The translations under genes and the position numbers were made by a program. DNA of 48,140 nucleotides from Archaeoglobaceae archaeon (GTDB lineage: Archaea > Halobacteriota > Archaeoglobi > Archaeoglobales > Archaeoglobaceae): assembly GCA_025058735.1 (NCBI GenBank), contig JANXDX010000025.1, forward strand, positions 1 to 48,140. The letters are read 5' to 3'. Shown piece after piece: positions 34,922 to 43,202 of this stretch (its first letter is position 1; each line of letters begins with the position of its first letter). The notes under the pieces are model-generated. The model searched no databases, was not told the DNA's origin, and saw nothing but the letters and a program-made list of their open reading frames with translations.

Positions 34922-35935
34922 TTACTCTAAAACAACTATTGCTGAAGGATTCTTAACTCTAACAGTTAAAGCTTCACTTACTAGAAAAGCGATTTGTTCA
35001 CCTTCAGGTCCAAGTTCTTTCAAATCTATCTCTTGTCCAACCACAACATCTAAAACAGAAGGTGTATTTGCGAAAACTATAGCCTTTTCTGTATTAGGAG
35101 TAACTATTATCCCCCCTCTGAAGATCTCTTTTAAAATTTCGATCAACATTTTCCCACTCTTTTCATGTACCTTTAGTAGTTTTGAGAAGCGTTCTGGATT
35201 AATTATTATTGCAAATGGTCCACTAGAAACCTTTGAGACTTCTGATAGAGCACTCATTATACTGTTTAAAGCATCATCACCTTCCCAAGATGGAACTTTT
35301 ACAACTTTCCTGTTTGAGATCATCTCATCTACTACAAGCTTTTCTTCTCTTCTAACTAAAATTTCACCAGCCTTAGCAGCTAGTGCAACGTCGTAAGATC
35401 CATCGGTCAACTCTCTAATTCCAACGTAGAACTTCTCAGTTAGCAGTGGTATAGCTTTGTATACGTGTTCTAAAACTCTCACTCCATCTTGCAAGCCAAT
35501 TACGTCAACTCTTACAGACTGTCCTACTACTTTTGTTTTTGGTAAGTACTTCATCAAAACTCTCGATCTTTCAACAGACTCTACAAAAGCCCTTTTTAAT
35601 ACGTTTAAGTAACTTGAGTTGTTTTTTTCCACGTTGGATTCTGTTTTAATTCCCGTAAGTTCTTCGACTTCTTTAAATCCTTCTCTAAACTTTTCGACCT
35701 GTTCTGGATCTAAGTTGAAAAGTAAAGACATGAATTCACCGACATGAACTTTTTCCTCTGCAGCAACATCTAAAAATACCTTCTTAAATCTTTCATCTTC
35801 CGTATATCTAGCCATCTGTTCATAAAGGTTTACAGCGTCAAGTTCTGCTATAGCTGCTAAGCGAAGAGCTTCCATTAGTTCTTCTTTCGAATAAGGCTTG
35901 TCTCTACTTATAAGAGTAGGATTTATCGCAAGCAT
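34922..35935 (-). CDS. Encapsulin with fused N-terminal ferritin-like domain
   Basis: 337 residues closely resembling the Pyrococcus furiosus virus-like-particle protein (about 345 residues). Residues 1-97 are a ferritin-like helix pair with metal ligands in AELDAVNLYEQ (E31) and AAEEKVHVGEF (E61, H64). From about 118 follows the HK97-fold encapsulin shell: YLPKTKVVGQSVRVDVIGLQ, PLLTEKFYVGIRELTDG, GPFAIIINPERFSKLL, MLIEILKEIFRGGIIVTPN and ending SEALTVRVKNPSAIVVLE. It would self-assemble into a nanocompartment that oxidises and stores iron inside. A rubredoxin and a winged-helix regulator lie just upstream. Confidence 0.95.
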   Translation of the reverse strand: MLAINPTLISRDKPYSKEELMEALRLAAIAELDAVNLYEQMARYTEDERFKKVFLDVAAEEKVHVGEFMSLLFNLDPEQVEKFREGFKEVEELTGIKTESNVEKNNSSYLNVLKRAFVESVERSRVLMKYLPKTKVVGQSVRVDVIGLQDGVRVLEHVYKAIPLLTEKFYVGIRELTDGSYDVALAAKAGEILVRREEKLVVDEMISNRKVVKVPSWEGDDALNSIMSALSEVSKVSSGPFAIIINPERFSKLLKVHEKSGKMLIEILKEIFRGGIIVTPNTEKAIVFANTPSVLDVVVGQEIDLKELGPEGEQIAFLVSEALTVRVKNPSAIVVLE

Positions 35936-35953
35936 GTTGAGTTTAAAATTTGA

Positions 35954-35963
35954 AAAATATAAC
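35954..35963 (-). promoter_or_regulatory. Candidate TATA box of the encapsulin gene
   Basis: GTTATATTTT on the minus strand is centred about 24 bp before the encapsulin ATG, leaving at most a few leader bases. No Shine-Dalgarno precedes the ATG, in line with a leaderless mRNA. Confidence 0.45.
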
Positions 35964-36048
35964 TCTTTCGCAAATTTGACAAGTTAAAAGTTTGTAATCT
36001 AATTAATATACAAAAATAATTATTCATAAAATTTCACCGTCTGTGCAA

Positions 36049-36086
36049 GGTTGATCAGGTTGACCGTTACCTTTAAATCTGATCAA
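36049..36086. promoter_or_regulatory. Inverted repeat upstream of encapsulin (candidate operator)
   Basis: Perfect arms TTGATCAG (36051-36058) and CTGATCAA (36079-36086), 20 nt apart. Inside are a direct repeat of GGTTGA with a 9-nt period (36049-36054 and 36058-36063), AGGT...ACCT ends and a TTTAAA that could be a TATA box for leftward transcription. It is 115-150 bp before the encapsulin start and 40 bp after the rubredoxin stop. It may bind a regulator or mark the end of the rubredoxin transcript. Confidence 0.4.
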
Positions 36087-36127
36087 TTATAAAATAAAAT
36101 AATAAAAATAAATAATCATTTATAACA

Positions 36128-36289
36128 TTATTCTATTTTTTCAAACTGATCTTTTGGTGCTCCGCAAACTGGACAAACCCATTCTTCTGGTAGATCTTCA
36201 AACTTTGTTCCTGGAGGAACTCCGCTGTCTGGATCTCCCTCATCTTCATCGTACACGTATCCGCAAACTGTACATTGGTACTTTGCCAT
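36128..36289 (-). CDS. Rubredoxin
   Basis: 53 residues with the two Fe-binding knuckles [18 protein letters not shown] (C6, C9) and [14 protein letters not shown] (C39, C42 by count), the family's classic form. It carries one electron, in archaea often to rubrerythrin, flavoprotein or superoxide reductase. Here it follows a winged-helix gene by 1 nt and precedes the ferritin-encapsulin gene, which suggests it reduces iron or an oxygen-defence enzyme. GGTGGTTGAA before the ATG is the ribosome binding site. Confidence 0.97.
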   Translation of the reverse strand: MAKYQCTVCGYVYDEDEGDPDSGVPPGTKFEDLPEEWVCPVCGAPKDQFEKIE

Positions 36290-36290
36290 T

Positions 36291-36542
36291 TCAACCACCG
36301 TAGGCTAAATCTACGCCATTTTCAGTTAAATATAGTTTTCCATCTTTTTCGATTACGAAACCTTCTGAGATCAAGTATTCCAAGTTAAACCTAAATTCAA
36401 ATTCAGAAATGTTTGGAACCCTCTTTCTTAGTTCTTCCCTTGTAATTCCTTCACTCGAACTGCCTATAGCTTCTGCAAGCCTTTTTCTTATAGGATTCAT
36501 AGCTGCTTTAAATAAACGCTCATGGTGTTCTTTATCTCTCAT
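36291..36542 (-). CDS. Winged-helix DNA-binding regulator
   Basis: 83 residues; a compact winged helix: [40 protein letters not shown], the recognition region around [19 protein letters not shown] and the wing [14 protein letters not shown]. It is likely a transcription regulator of its own operon (with rubredoxin) and possibly of the encapsulin gene. Four CGATTTT/AAAATCG boxes lie just upstream and overlap its TATA box. The signal it senses is unknown; no Cys is present, so metal or thiol sensing would need another route. Confidence 0.8.
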   Translation of the reverse strand: MRDKEHHERLFKAAMNPIRKRLAEAIGSSSEGITREELRKRVPNISEFEFRFNLEYLISEGFVIEKDGKLYLTENGVDLAYGG

Positions 36543-36858
36543 GATTAGATTTTTATTTTTGTAAATTTAACTCTTTTGCTCGATTTTCAAATTTATAAAA
36601 ACCAAAATCGTCGATTTTTATCATCAGATTTTAAAAATCGTATAATATTTTTTGAATTTTCATAACCTTTCTGCTTCAAGTTAAGTTTAAAAATTAGACT
36701 TTGATTCCATATTTATTTTTAATATTTATAAAAAATTTTCTAAATTTTAATAAAAAATTAGAATATAAACATACTCCTGCTACTTTTAAAACCCTTATAC
36801 CGAAAAATTTAAAATATTTTGAAAATACAAAAACAACAAAAGGAGGTAAAGTAGAAAA
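36543..36858. other. Divergent promoter region between wHTH and aIF1 genes
   Basis: 316 bp without a gene. The left part holds the CGATTTT boxes. The right part is AT-rich with AAATTTAAAATATT near 36808-36822 as a probable TATA for the rightward SUI1 gene, and ends in its ribosome binding site. A frame at 36701-36937 is rejected because it is low in complexity and overlaps SUI1 in another frame. Confidence 0.5.
36581..36650. promoter_or_regulatory. Four alternating CGATTTT boxes around the wHTH-rubredoxin promoter
   Basis: CGATTTT at 36581-36587, AAAATCG at 36604-36610, CGATTTT at 36612-36618 and AAAATCG at 36644-36650. The middle two form a near-perfect palindrome, AAAATCG-T-CGATTTT. The TATA-like ATTTATAAAA (36591-36600) lies between the first and second boxes, so a bound protein would cover the leftward promoter. 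This has the look of an operator array for the winged-helix protein. Confidence 0.5.
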
Positions 36859-37164
36859 ATGTCAGAAATATGCCCAGTTTGTGGGTTGCCAAAGGATATC
36901 TGTGTATGTGAAGAAGTGGCGAAAGAACAGCAAATAATAACCATAAAAGTTGTAAAGAGGAGATATGGCAAAGAAGTTACAATTATAGAAGGGCTAGATG
37001 AAGATCAAATAAATCTGGAGGAACTGATAAAGTTCTTGAAATCAAAACTTGCATGCGGTGGAACTATTAAAAACGGTGTAATAGAACTGCAAGGAAATCA
37101 TGTTCAAAAAGTTAAGGAGCTACTGATAAAGAAGGGATTTAGTCAAAACAAGATCAAAGCCTAA
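36859..37164 (+). CDS. Translation initiation factor aIF1 (SUI1) with zinc knuckle
   Basis: 101 residues. The SUI1 domain shows [40 protein letters not shown] and [18 protein letters not shown]. It binds the 30S P-site region and checks start-codon choice. The N-terminus [15 protein letters not shown] (C5, C8, C15, C17) forms a probable zinc knuckle. The gene stands alone, away from its frequent place in the ribosomal operon. AGGAGGT lies 11 nt before the ATG. Confidence 0.95.
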   Translation: MSEICPVCGLPKDICVCEEVAKEQQIITIKVVKRRYGKEVTIIEGLDEDQINLEELIKFLKSKLACGGTIKNGVIELQGNHVQKVKELLIKKGFSQNKIKA

Positions 37165-37218
37165 AAACTATCGACTTAGTACTTCCGTTCTTAGTCATCT
37201 CAGAAAATTGAACACTTC

Positions 37219-37250
37219 AAGAGACTATGATCTCTTTTAACGTTTTTTTA
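37219..37250 (+). terminator. Hairpin plus T-run after aIF1 gene (candidate terminator)
   Basis: AAGAGA (37219-37224), loop CTATGA, TCTCTT (37231-37236), followed by TTAACGTTTTTTTAG. A weak six-pair hairpin and T-run about 55 nt past the stop. Archaeal terminators usually need only the T-run, so the hairpin may be incidental. Confidence 0.3.
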
Positions 37251-37417
37251 GAAAGGTAAAGAATTTTAGGTTTAATTTTTTAATTAGCTAGAGATGCAAA
37301 GATCTTTTGTTATCGGACATTCTTAAATTTTCAAAACTTATGAATACGTTCGAAGTACCTTCAACCTCTATAAAAATCCACGTCAAACTTTTTAAGTTGT
37401 AACCTTTATCTCAGACT

Positions 37418-39109
37418 ATGTCTGACCTAATGGAAATAGCAATCAGAAGAGGCTTCTTTTGGCAATCCTTTGAAATATACGGTGGAATAGCTGGCTTTAT
37501 AGATTATGCTCCTTTAGGAAACAATTTAAGAAGAAAAATAGAAAATATATGGAGAAAATACTTTGTAATTGAGGAGAGAGCTGTGGAAATAGATTGTCCA
37601 AACATAGGAATTGAGGAAGTTTTTATAGCTTCAGGTCACGTATCAAGTTTCAACGACGTAGCTATAGAGTGTGAAAACTGTGGAAGAATATTTAGAGCGG
37701 ATCATTATATAAAAGAAAAATTAGACATAGAAGTTGATCCAAGCATAGAAGCTGTGAAAGAGGCAGTTGAATACTATCAAATGAAGTGCGAATGTGGAGG
37801 AAAATTCAAAGATCCTACTCCAATAAGTTTGATGTTTAAAACTACTATAGGACCTGGAAAGGGAAAAGTTGGTTACTTAAGACCAGAGACTGCTCAAGGA
37901 ATGTTCATAAATTTTACTAGATTACTTCACTATTTTAGGGAGAAACTGCCTTTCGGTGTAGCCCAAATTGGTAGAGCTTACAGAAATGAGATAAGTCCTA
38001 GACAGGGAGTTATAAGGCTTAGAGAATTTAATCAAGCTGAGTTAGAGTACTTTGTAGATCCTAAGTTTAAAAGACATGAGAAGTTTGAAGATGTTGCTGA
38101 AGATGTTGTAAGTTTAGTAGACAAGTTCGATGTCCTGCATAGGATAAAACTCAGAGAGGCTGTTGAGAGAGGTATCGTAGCTCATGAACTTCTAGCCTAT
38201 TTTATAGGAAGGACAAGAAGATTTTTACTTGATATAGGAATAAAGGATGAAAAACTCAGGTTTAGACAGCATAAAGATGATGAAAGAGCTCACTACGCAG
38301 CTGATTGCTGGGATGCAGAAGTTTTAACAAGTTTTGGATGGATAGAAATTGTTGGAATAGCAGATAGAACAGATTACGATTTAAAAAGGCATTCAGAGTT
38401 AAGTGGAGAAGATCTTTCAGTATTTATTCCTTATCCTGAGCCTATAAAGATTAAGAAAAAGAAAGTTGTAGCAAAGATGGAAAAAATAGGTCCAACTTTT
38501 AAACAAAAAGCTAAAAAAATAGCTGAAAAACTTGAAAACGTTGAACCAAAAGATTTTGTAGAGGTTGAAGTTGATGGAGAAAAAATAAAGTTGACTTCTG
38601 AATTCTTCGATGTAGTTGAGATAGAAGAGGAGTTAACTGGAGAAAGAATAGTTCCTCATGTAATAGAACCGTCTTTTGGACTTGACAGGATAAGCTACGC
38701 TGTTTTAGAACATGCTTTTGATAAAGACATCGTGGATGGAGAGGAAAGGAAAGTTTTAAGATTAAAAAGATCCGTAACTCCTATAGAAGTTGCAGTTTTA
38801 CCTTTGCTTTCCAGAGAACCTTTTACAACAAAATCTTTAGAAATTTACTCTTTTTTAAAAACCGAAGGATTTTATGTAGAATATGATGATTCTGGAAGTA
38901 TAGGAAGACGTTATAGAAGATACGATGAAATTGGAACACCTTTTTGCATTACAGTGGATCATCAAACCTTTGAAGATGATACAGTTACGATAAGAGATAG
39001 AGATACCACGAAACAGGTTAGAGTAAGTTGTAAAAAACTTGCAGAAATTTTAAGAATCTTGTTATCTACAAATAAAGACATAGAAGAGTTCGGTCCGAGG
39101 TTTAGATAA
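37418..39109 (+). CDS. glyS: Glycyl-tRNA synthetase, archaeal/eukaryotic dimer type
   Basis: 563 residues of class II aaRS. Motif 1 region: [20 protein letters not shown]; the zinc-like pair [12 protein letters not shown] and CECGG; motif 2: [20 protein letters not shown] with [10 protein letters not shown]; motif 3: [21 protein letters not shown]-terminal anticodon-binding domain follows ([20 protein letters not shown]). It charges tRNA-Gly. Its TAA stop shares a base with the ATG of cofD. A TTTTTAAG-type element about 25 bp upstream suggests a near-leaderless mRNA. Confidence 0.97.
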   Translation: MSDLMEIAIRRGFFWQSFEIYGGIAGFIDYAPLGNNLRRKIENIWRKYFVIEERAVEIDCPNIGIEEVFIASGHVSSFNDVAIECENCGRIFRADHYIKEKLDIEVDPSIEAVKEAVEYYQMKCECGGKFKDPTPISLMFKTTIGPGKGKVGYLRPETAQGMFINFTRLLHYFREKLPFGVAQIGRAYRNEISPRQGVIRLREFNQAELEYFVDPKFKRHEKFEDVAEDVVSLVDKFDVLHRIKLREAVERGIVAHELLAYFIGRTRRFLLDIGIKDEKLRFRQHKDDERAHYAADCWDAEVLTSFGWIEIVGIADRTDYDLKRHSELSGEDLSVFIPYPEPIKIKKKKVVAKMEKIGPTFKQKAKKIAEKLENVEPKDFVEVEVDGEKIKLTSEFFDVVEIEEELTGERIVPHVIEPSFGLDRISYAVLEHAFDKDIVDGEERKVLRLKRSVTPIEVAVLPLLSREPFTTKSLEIYSFLKTEGFYVEYDDSGSIGRRYRRYDEIGTPFCITVDHQTFEDDTVTIRDRDTTKQVRVSCKKLAEILRILLSTNKDIEEFGPRFR

Positions 39110-40002
39110 TGCTCATCCTTTCTGGAGGAACTGGAACTCCAAAACTTTTAATTGGATTAAAAGAAGTTTCAGATTTTTGGGTAGTCGTAAATACTGCTGA
39201 AGATGTCTGGATCTCAGGAAACAAGATCTGTCCTGATGTAGATTCTGTTATATACGCTCTAGCGGAAATAATAGATGAGGAAAGGTGGTGGGGAATAAAA
39301 GGTGATACTTTCACAACTCATGAATACTTGAAAAAACTAGGATTAGATGAGATCATGAAAATAGGTGATAAAGATAGAGCAACGCACATTCTCAGAAGTG
39401 AGATGCTTAGAAAAGGTTTAAGCTTATGTGAAGTAACTACTAAGCTTGCAAAAGCTTATGGAGTTCAAAAAGAAATTTATCCAATGTGTGAGGAAGAAGT
39501 TTCCACTACTATTTTAACTCCAGAAGGAGAAATGCATTTCCAGGATTTTTGGGTTAAAAACAAAGGTTTACCCGAAGTTATCGATGTGTACTTTAAAAAC
39601 ATAGAAAAAGCTAAAATCCCTGAAGTTGTAAGAAAAAAATTGGAAAAAGAAGATGAAGTTCTAATAGGGCCAAGCAATCCAATAACGAGCATACTTCCAA
39701 TTCTTAGTGTTGAAAATTTTAGAGAAATTTTGAAAGATAAAAAAGTTGTAGCTATATCTCCTATAATAGGAAACAAACCTGTAAGCGGGCCTGCTGCAAA
39801 GTTTATGAGAGCTAAAGGTTTTGAAGTATCACCTTTAGGAGTTTTCAAACTCTATAATGATTTTTTAGACGTACTAGTTGTTGATGAAAGCGATGCTAAG
39901 CTCGAATCTGAAAAGATAGTTTCAACAAAAACGATCATGAAAAACAAGATGGATGCTGTGAAGCTGAGCGAGTTCATACTGAAAATCTTTGATAGACTTT
40001 AA
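39109..40002 (+). CDS. cofD: 2-phospho-L-lactate transferase CofD (coenzyme F420 synthesis)
   Basis: 297 residues with the CofD pattern: [77 protein letters not shown] and late [20 protein letters not shown]. It joins the phospholactate (or phosphoenolpyruvate) unit to the deazaflavin Fo, making F420-0. This shows the organism makes F420. Translation is coupled to glyS by a one-base overlap (TAATG). Confidence 0.96.
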   Translation: MLILSGGTGTPKLLIGLKEVSDFWVVVNTAEDVWISGNKICPDVDSVIYALAEIIDEERWWGIKGDTFTTHEYLKKLGLDEIMKIGDKDRATHILRSEMLRKGLSLCEVTTKLAKAYGVQKEIYPMCEEEVSTTILTPEGEMHFQDFWVKNKGLPEVIDVYFKNIEKAKIPEVVRKKLEKEDEVLIGPSNPITSILPILSVENFREILKDKKVVAISPIIGNKPVSGPAAKFMRAKGFEVSPLGVFKLYNDFLDVLVVDESDAKLESEKIVSTKTIMKNKMDAVKLSEFILKIFDRL

Positions 40003-40061
40003 ATTATTTACTATGTAAATTTGCAGGCGCAAATCTTTTATCTTAAAATCGATTTTTGAAC

Positions 40062-40826
40062 ATGGAAGAAAAAATGATCAAAATTGCTGCAGAAATTTTA
40101 GCAAAATCTAAAAGAGCCGTAGTCTTTACAGGTGCAGGTATATCAGCTGAAAGTGGTATTCCTACTTTTAGAGGTCAAAACGGACTTTGGACAAAATACG
40201 ATCCAGAAGAAGTTGCATCTATACATGGATTTAGAAGAAATCCTAAGGCCTTTTGGGAATTTTCAAAAGAATTGATGATAAAAGCTACTGCTGAGCCTAA
40301 TCCCGCTCATTACGCTATAGCTGAACTCGAAAGGATCGGAATAGTTAGGGCCGTAATAACTCAGAACGTAGACATGTTGCATCAAAAGGCTGGGAGTAGG
40401 AAAGTTCTTGAACTTCATGGAAGTTTTGGAAGTTTAGAATGTCTAGATTGTGGAGCTGAACATTGTTGGGACGAAGTTTTACCAAAGGTCTCTGCTGGAG
40501 ATGTTCCGACTTGCAAGAATTGTAAAAGTTTTTACGTAAAACCTAAAGTTGTTCTTTTTGGAGAACCTTTACCTAGGAAAGTTCTTTTAGAAGCAATAGA
40601 AGAATCCCGCTTTTGCGACACTTTCATGGTCGTTGGATCGAGTTTAGTAGTTTATCCTGCAGCTGAACTACCTTTCATAGCTAAAAGAAGCGGGGCTAAT
40701 ATGATAATAGTTAATTTAGAGCCAACTCATGCCGATCTAATCTTTGACGTAGTAATTTATGGAAAAGCTGGAGAAGTTCTGCCGAAGATCGTTGAAGAAG
40801 TGAAAAAACTGAAAAGCTATACATAG
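40062..40826 (+). CDS. Sir2-family NAD-dependent protein deacylase
   Basis: 254 residues from ATG 40062 (a TTG at 40056 is in frame). NAD-binding GAGISAESGIPTFRGQNGLW, TQNVDMLHQKAGS and the catalytic His in LELHGSFG are present. Zinc Cys pairs CLDCG and CKNC are visible. The Tyr/Arg pair that favours succinyl substrates is not apparent, so deacetylase activity is likelier. In archaea sirtuins act on Alba and other proteins. It stands alone, 59 nt after cofD. Confidence 0.94.
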   Translation: MEEKMIKIAAEILAKSKRAVVFTGAGISAESGIPTFRGQNGLWTKYDPEEVASIHGFRRNPKAFWEFSKELMIKATAEPNPAHYAIAELERIGIVRAVITQNVDMLHQKAGSRKVLELHGSFGSLECLDCGAEHCWDEVLPKVSAGDVPTCKNCKSFYVKPKVVLFGEPLPRKVLLEAIEESRFCDTFMVVGSSLVVYPAAELPFIAKRSGANMIIVNLEPTHADLIFDVVIYGKAGEVLPKIVEEVKKLKSYT

Positions 40827-40854
40827 TAAACGTATCTCTTTAAGAGGCACTTTT

Positions 40855-41115
40855 TGTACAAAGTTAGAAAAATCGTCAAGGAACTTGAAATCTTTAAGAG
40901 AAACAGAGTTCCAATAGAAATTGAATAGTTATTTATTTTCAAATTGTAAGAAGCAAATACTATCGTATATTGAAATTGTTGAGTAAAAGATTTTCTACCT
41001 ATTTCAGAAGGGAGAAAGATAATAGCTTTAGATGAATTCTAGTTGATTTTTAGAAAAACATGTTTATTCTGCGATCGACACTGAAAGAACTAATTTTAAT
41101 CCGAACTTTGTTTGA
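40855..41115 (+). pseudogene. Decayed transposase fragment (IS6/DDE-like)
   Basis: Two short pieces in neighbouring frames look like the catalytic core of an IS6-type transposase. GRKIIALDEF (ends at 41042) resembles the first Asp block, and EKHVYSAIDTERTNFNPNF (41053-41112) the following strand. They are separated by a stop and a one-base frame change. Upstream, VRKIVKELEIFKRNRVPIEI is in the first frame. Stops break every frame, so no protein is made. The identification rests on short motifs only. Confidence 0.4.
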
Positions 41116-41244
41116 AAAATTAAAAAATCGAAAAAGTTTTAGAATTTGTAAAAAAGAATTAAAATTTTTAGATAATTTTTAGCTTTTAAATATTATTTAG
41201 AGAAGTAACAAATTCGAAGTTTATTATTTCTCATCTATAAATTT

Positions 41245-41266
41245 TAACCAACTAATAAGTTGGTTA
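41245..41266. repeat. Perfect 9-bp inverted repeat
   Basis: TAACCAACT, loop AATA, AGTTGGTTA. Uninterrupted pairing with a tetraloop. It is downstream of the transposase remnant and 145 bp before trxB, so it could be an old element end, a terminator or an operator. Confidence 0.45.
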
Positions 41267-41371
41267 GAAAATCGATGGAAGTAATTTTAAGTAAAAATTA
41301 AACTGAATTGTAAAGAGTTTTCGATGAAAAAAGTTAACTGGTAACGTTTCCATAAATACTCTGCTAGATGT

Positions 41372-41397
41372 AGGTGATAATACATATAAGTTCACCT
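41372..41397 (+). promoter_or_regulatory. trxB TATA box enclosed by an inverted repeat
   Basis: AGGTGA (41372-41377) and TCACCT (41392-41397) flank ACATATAAG, which sits about 26 bp before the ATG at 41411. A protein binding this repeat would block TBP, so it is a candidate repressor site. The mRNA would be leaderless. Confidence 0.45.
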
Positions 41398-41410
41398 CTG
41401 TATTAAAAAT

Positions 41411-42328
41411 ATGTACGACGTAGCAGTAATAGGTGCTGGACCTGCTGGCTTGACTGCTGCAATGTATTCAGCCAGATACGGTTTAAAAACTATATTCTTT
41501 GAAACGTCAGATCCAATTTCTCAACTTTCTCTAGCAGCAAAAATAGAAAACTATCCAGGTTTTGAGGGAGTTGGAATGGAGCTCTTGGAAAAAATGAAGG
41601 AACAAGCTTTAAAAGCTGGAGCAGAGGGAAAATTAGAAAAAGTTATAAAAATAATAAAATTAAATAAAGTTTTTAAAGTAATTACTGAAAGTGGAGAATA
41701 TATCGCTAAAGCTGTGATAGTAGCTACTGGTGGAAAGTACAAAGAAGCTGGTATAGATGGTGAGAAAATTTTCATTGGAAGAGGAGTAAGTTATTGTGCA
41801 ACTTGTGATGGGGCATTTTTCAAAGGAAGAAAAGTAGTTGTTTTTGGTAGCGGTAGGAGAGCTGTACACGAAGCATTACATCTGCATGATATAGGTTGTA
41901 AAGTCTCAATAATTTCAGCATCCCCACAGTTAAAGGTAGAAAAGTTTCTGATCGATAGGATAGAAAAAAGAAAGATAGAAGTTCTTACTGATACGGTTAT
42001 AAAGAAAATAATTGGTTCGAATAAAGTAGAAAAAATTGTTATTTTTAATAAAAAAGATAAAAAAGAGATAGAGCTGGAAGTTGACGGTGTTTTTATAGCT
42101 GTAGGTATGATCCCTGCTACAGACATAGTAGCTGAACTGGGTGTGGAAAGAGATGCTGGAGGTTACATAAAAGTTGACAAAGAACAGAAAACTAATGTAG
42201 ACGGAGTTTTTGCCGCAGGCGATTGTTGCAGTAAACCATTAAAACAAGTTTTAACTGCTTGTGGAGATGGTGTTTTAGCAGCCTATTCAGCTTACAAGTA
42301 TCTAATGGCTTTGGAAGTAGAGTTTTAG
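41411..42328 (+). CDS. trxB: Thioredoxin reductase-like flavoprotein
   Basis: 305 residues, low-molecular-weight TrxR fold. FAD site VIGAGPAGLTAAMYSARYGL, redox pair C129-A-T-C132 in SYCATCDGAFF, and VDGVFAAGDCCSKPLKQVL at the end. The NAD(P)H region is unusual: GSGRRAVHEALHLHDIG (147-163) lacks the usual GGGxSAxEEA form, and the HRRxxxR motif for NADPH is replaced by ISASPQLKVEKFL (168-180). It may use NADH or F420H2; CofD is encoded close by. It should keep a thioredoxin or glutaredoxin-like protein reduced. Confidence 0.9.
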   Translation: MYDVAVIGAGPAGLTAAMYSARYGLKTIFFETSDPISQLSLAAKIENYPGFEGVGMELLEKMKEQALKAGAEGKLEKVIKIIKLNKVFKVITESGEYIAKAVIVATGGKYKEAGIDGEKIFIGRGVSYCATCDGAFFKGRKVVVFGSGRRAVHEALHLHDIGCKVSIISASPQLKVEKFLIDRIEKRKIEVLTDTVIKKIIGSNKVEKIVIFNKKDKKEIELEVDGVFIAVGMIPATDIVAELGVERDAGGYIKVDKEQKTNVDGVFAAGDCCSKPLKQVLTACGDGVLAAYSAYKYLMALEVEF

Positions 42329-42440
42329 AGTTTATCTAACTAAATATTATTTATTTTTATTATTAAAATAAATTTTTATATTTTATAATTTTAATTTAAG
42401 ATCTCAAAAAAGTTATAAAATCTTGACTTTTCAAAATACA

Positions 42441-43202
42441 ATGCGCATAATCTATGGTTCTGGTTATGGAAAATATCCAGAGTGTAACTGCATACTGATT
42501 GAAGATAGATACTTAATAGATTCTGGAGCCAGTTTTTTAAAAAACTTGAAAGTTGAAGTTGTTTTGAACTCTCATTGGCACGAAGATCACGTAACTTACA
42601 ACTGCATTGCAAAAAAAGTAATGATACATGGAATGGATGCTGAAGCTATAAGTGATCGTAGAGAGTTTGATAGAAGGTATGGATTTGAAGGCGCATCGCA
42701 TCTTTTTGCTAAATTCGAATTTAAAGATGTTGATGACACTTTTAAAGGAGGAGATTTTTTAGAGCTTGGAAAAGTTTATGTAGAGATAGTTCATACTCCA
42801 GGTCATTCGGCGGGACATTGTTGCTTTATTTTAGATGATAAAATTTTGTTTCTTGGAGACATAGATTTAACACCTTTTGGCCCTTGGTACGGATGTTTAG
42901 ATTGTAGTGTTAACGATTTCATAAAGTCTATAGATAAAATTAAAAATTTGATTAAAGAAAGAATAGAGTTGAGAACAATAGTTCCAGCACATGGAAAGGT
43001 TTTAACTAGAGAAGAGGCACTTACTAGATTAGAAGAATATAGTAAAATTTTATTTGATAGAGATAAAAAAATCAAAGAGTTTGTAAAGAGTGGAGAAGAT
43101 CCATTAGGAAAGGGAATAATTTACAAAAAGTTACCAGAACCAAAAGAAATCTACTTACATTTTGAAAAAATTATGATCGAAAAACACCTCAGCCGCATTT
43201 AG
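42441..43202 (+). CDS. Metallo-beta-lactamase-fold hydrolase
   Basis: 253 residues from the ATG at 42441; an in-frame TTG at 42423 is less likely. The metal site is HWHEDH, followed by HTPGHSAGHCCFIL, the Asp of FLGDIDL and a final His in IVPAHGKVL. The family covers thioesterases, glyoxalase II-like enzymes and nucleases; the substrate cannot be told. It ends with a basic/acidic helix tail. The 3' end overlaps the convergent ribonucleotide reductase gene by 14 bp. Confidence 0.88.
   Translation: MRIIYGSGYGKYPECNCILIEDRYLIDSGASFLKNLKVEVVLNSHWHEDHVTYNCIAKKVMIHGMDAEAISDRREFDRRYGFEGASHLFAKFEFKDVDDTFKGGDFLELGKVYVEIVHTPGHSAGHCCFILDDKILFLGDIDLTPFGPWYGCLDCSVNDFIKSIDKIKNLIKERIELRTIVPAHGKVLTREEALTRLEEYSKILFDRDKKIKEFVKSGEDPLGKGIIYKKLPEPKEIYLHFEKIMIEKHLSRI

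Larger units (their letters stand above)
40827..41410. other. Gap of 584 bp with gene remnants
   Basis: No intact gene. It holds broken transposase-like coding pieces (about 40855-41115), a perfect inverted repeat (41245-41266) and the trxB promoter with its own inverted repeat (41372-41397). The composition is AT-rich with frequent stops in all frames. Confidence 0.6.

Noticed and set aside
36701-36937. A 78-codon plus-strand frame overlapping aIF1
   Set aside because: Overlaps the start of the clear aIF1 gene in another frame and covers its promoter and ribosome binding site.
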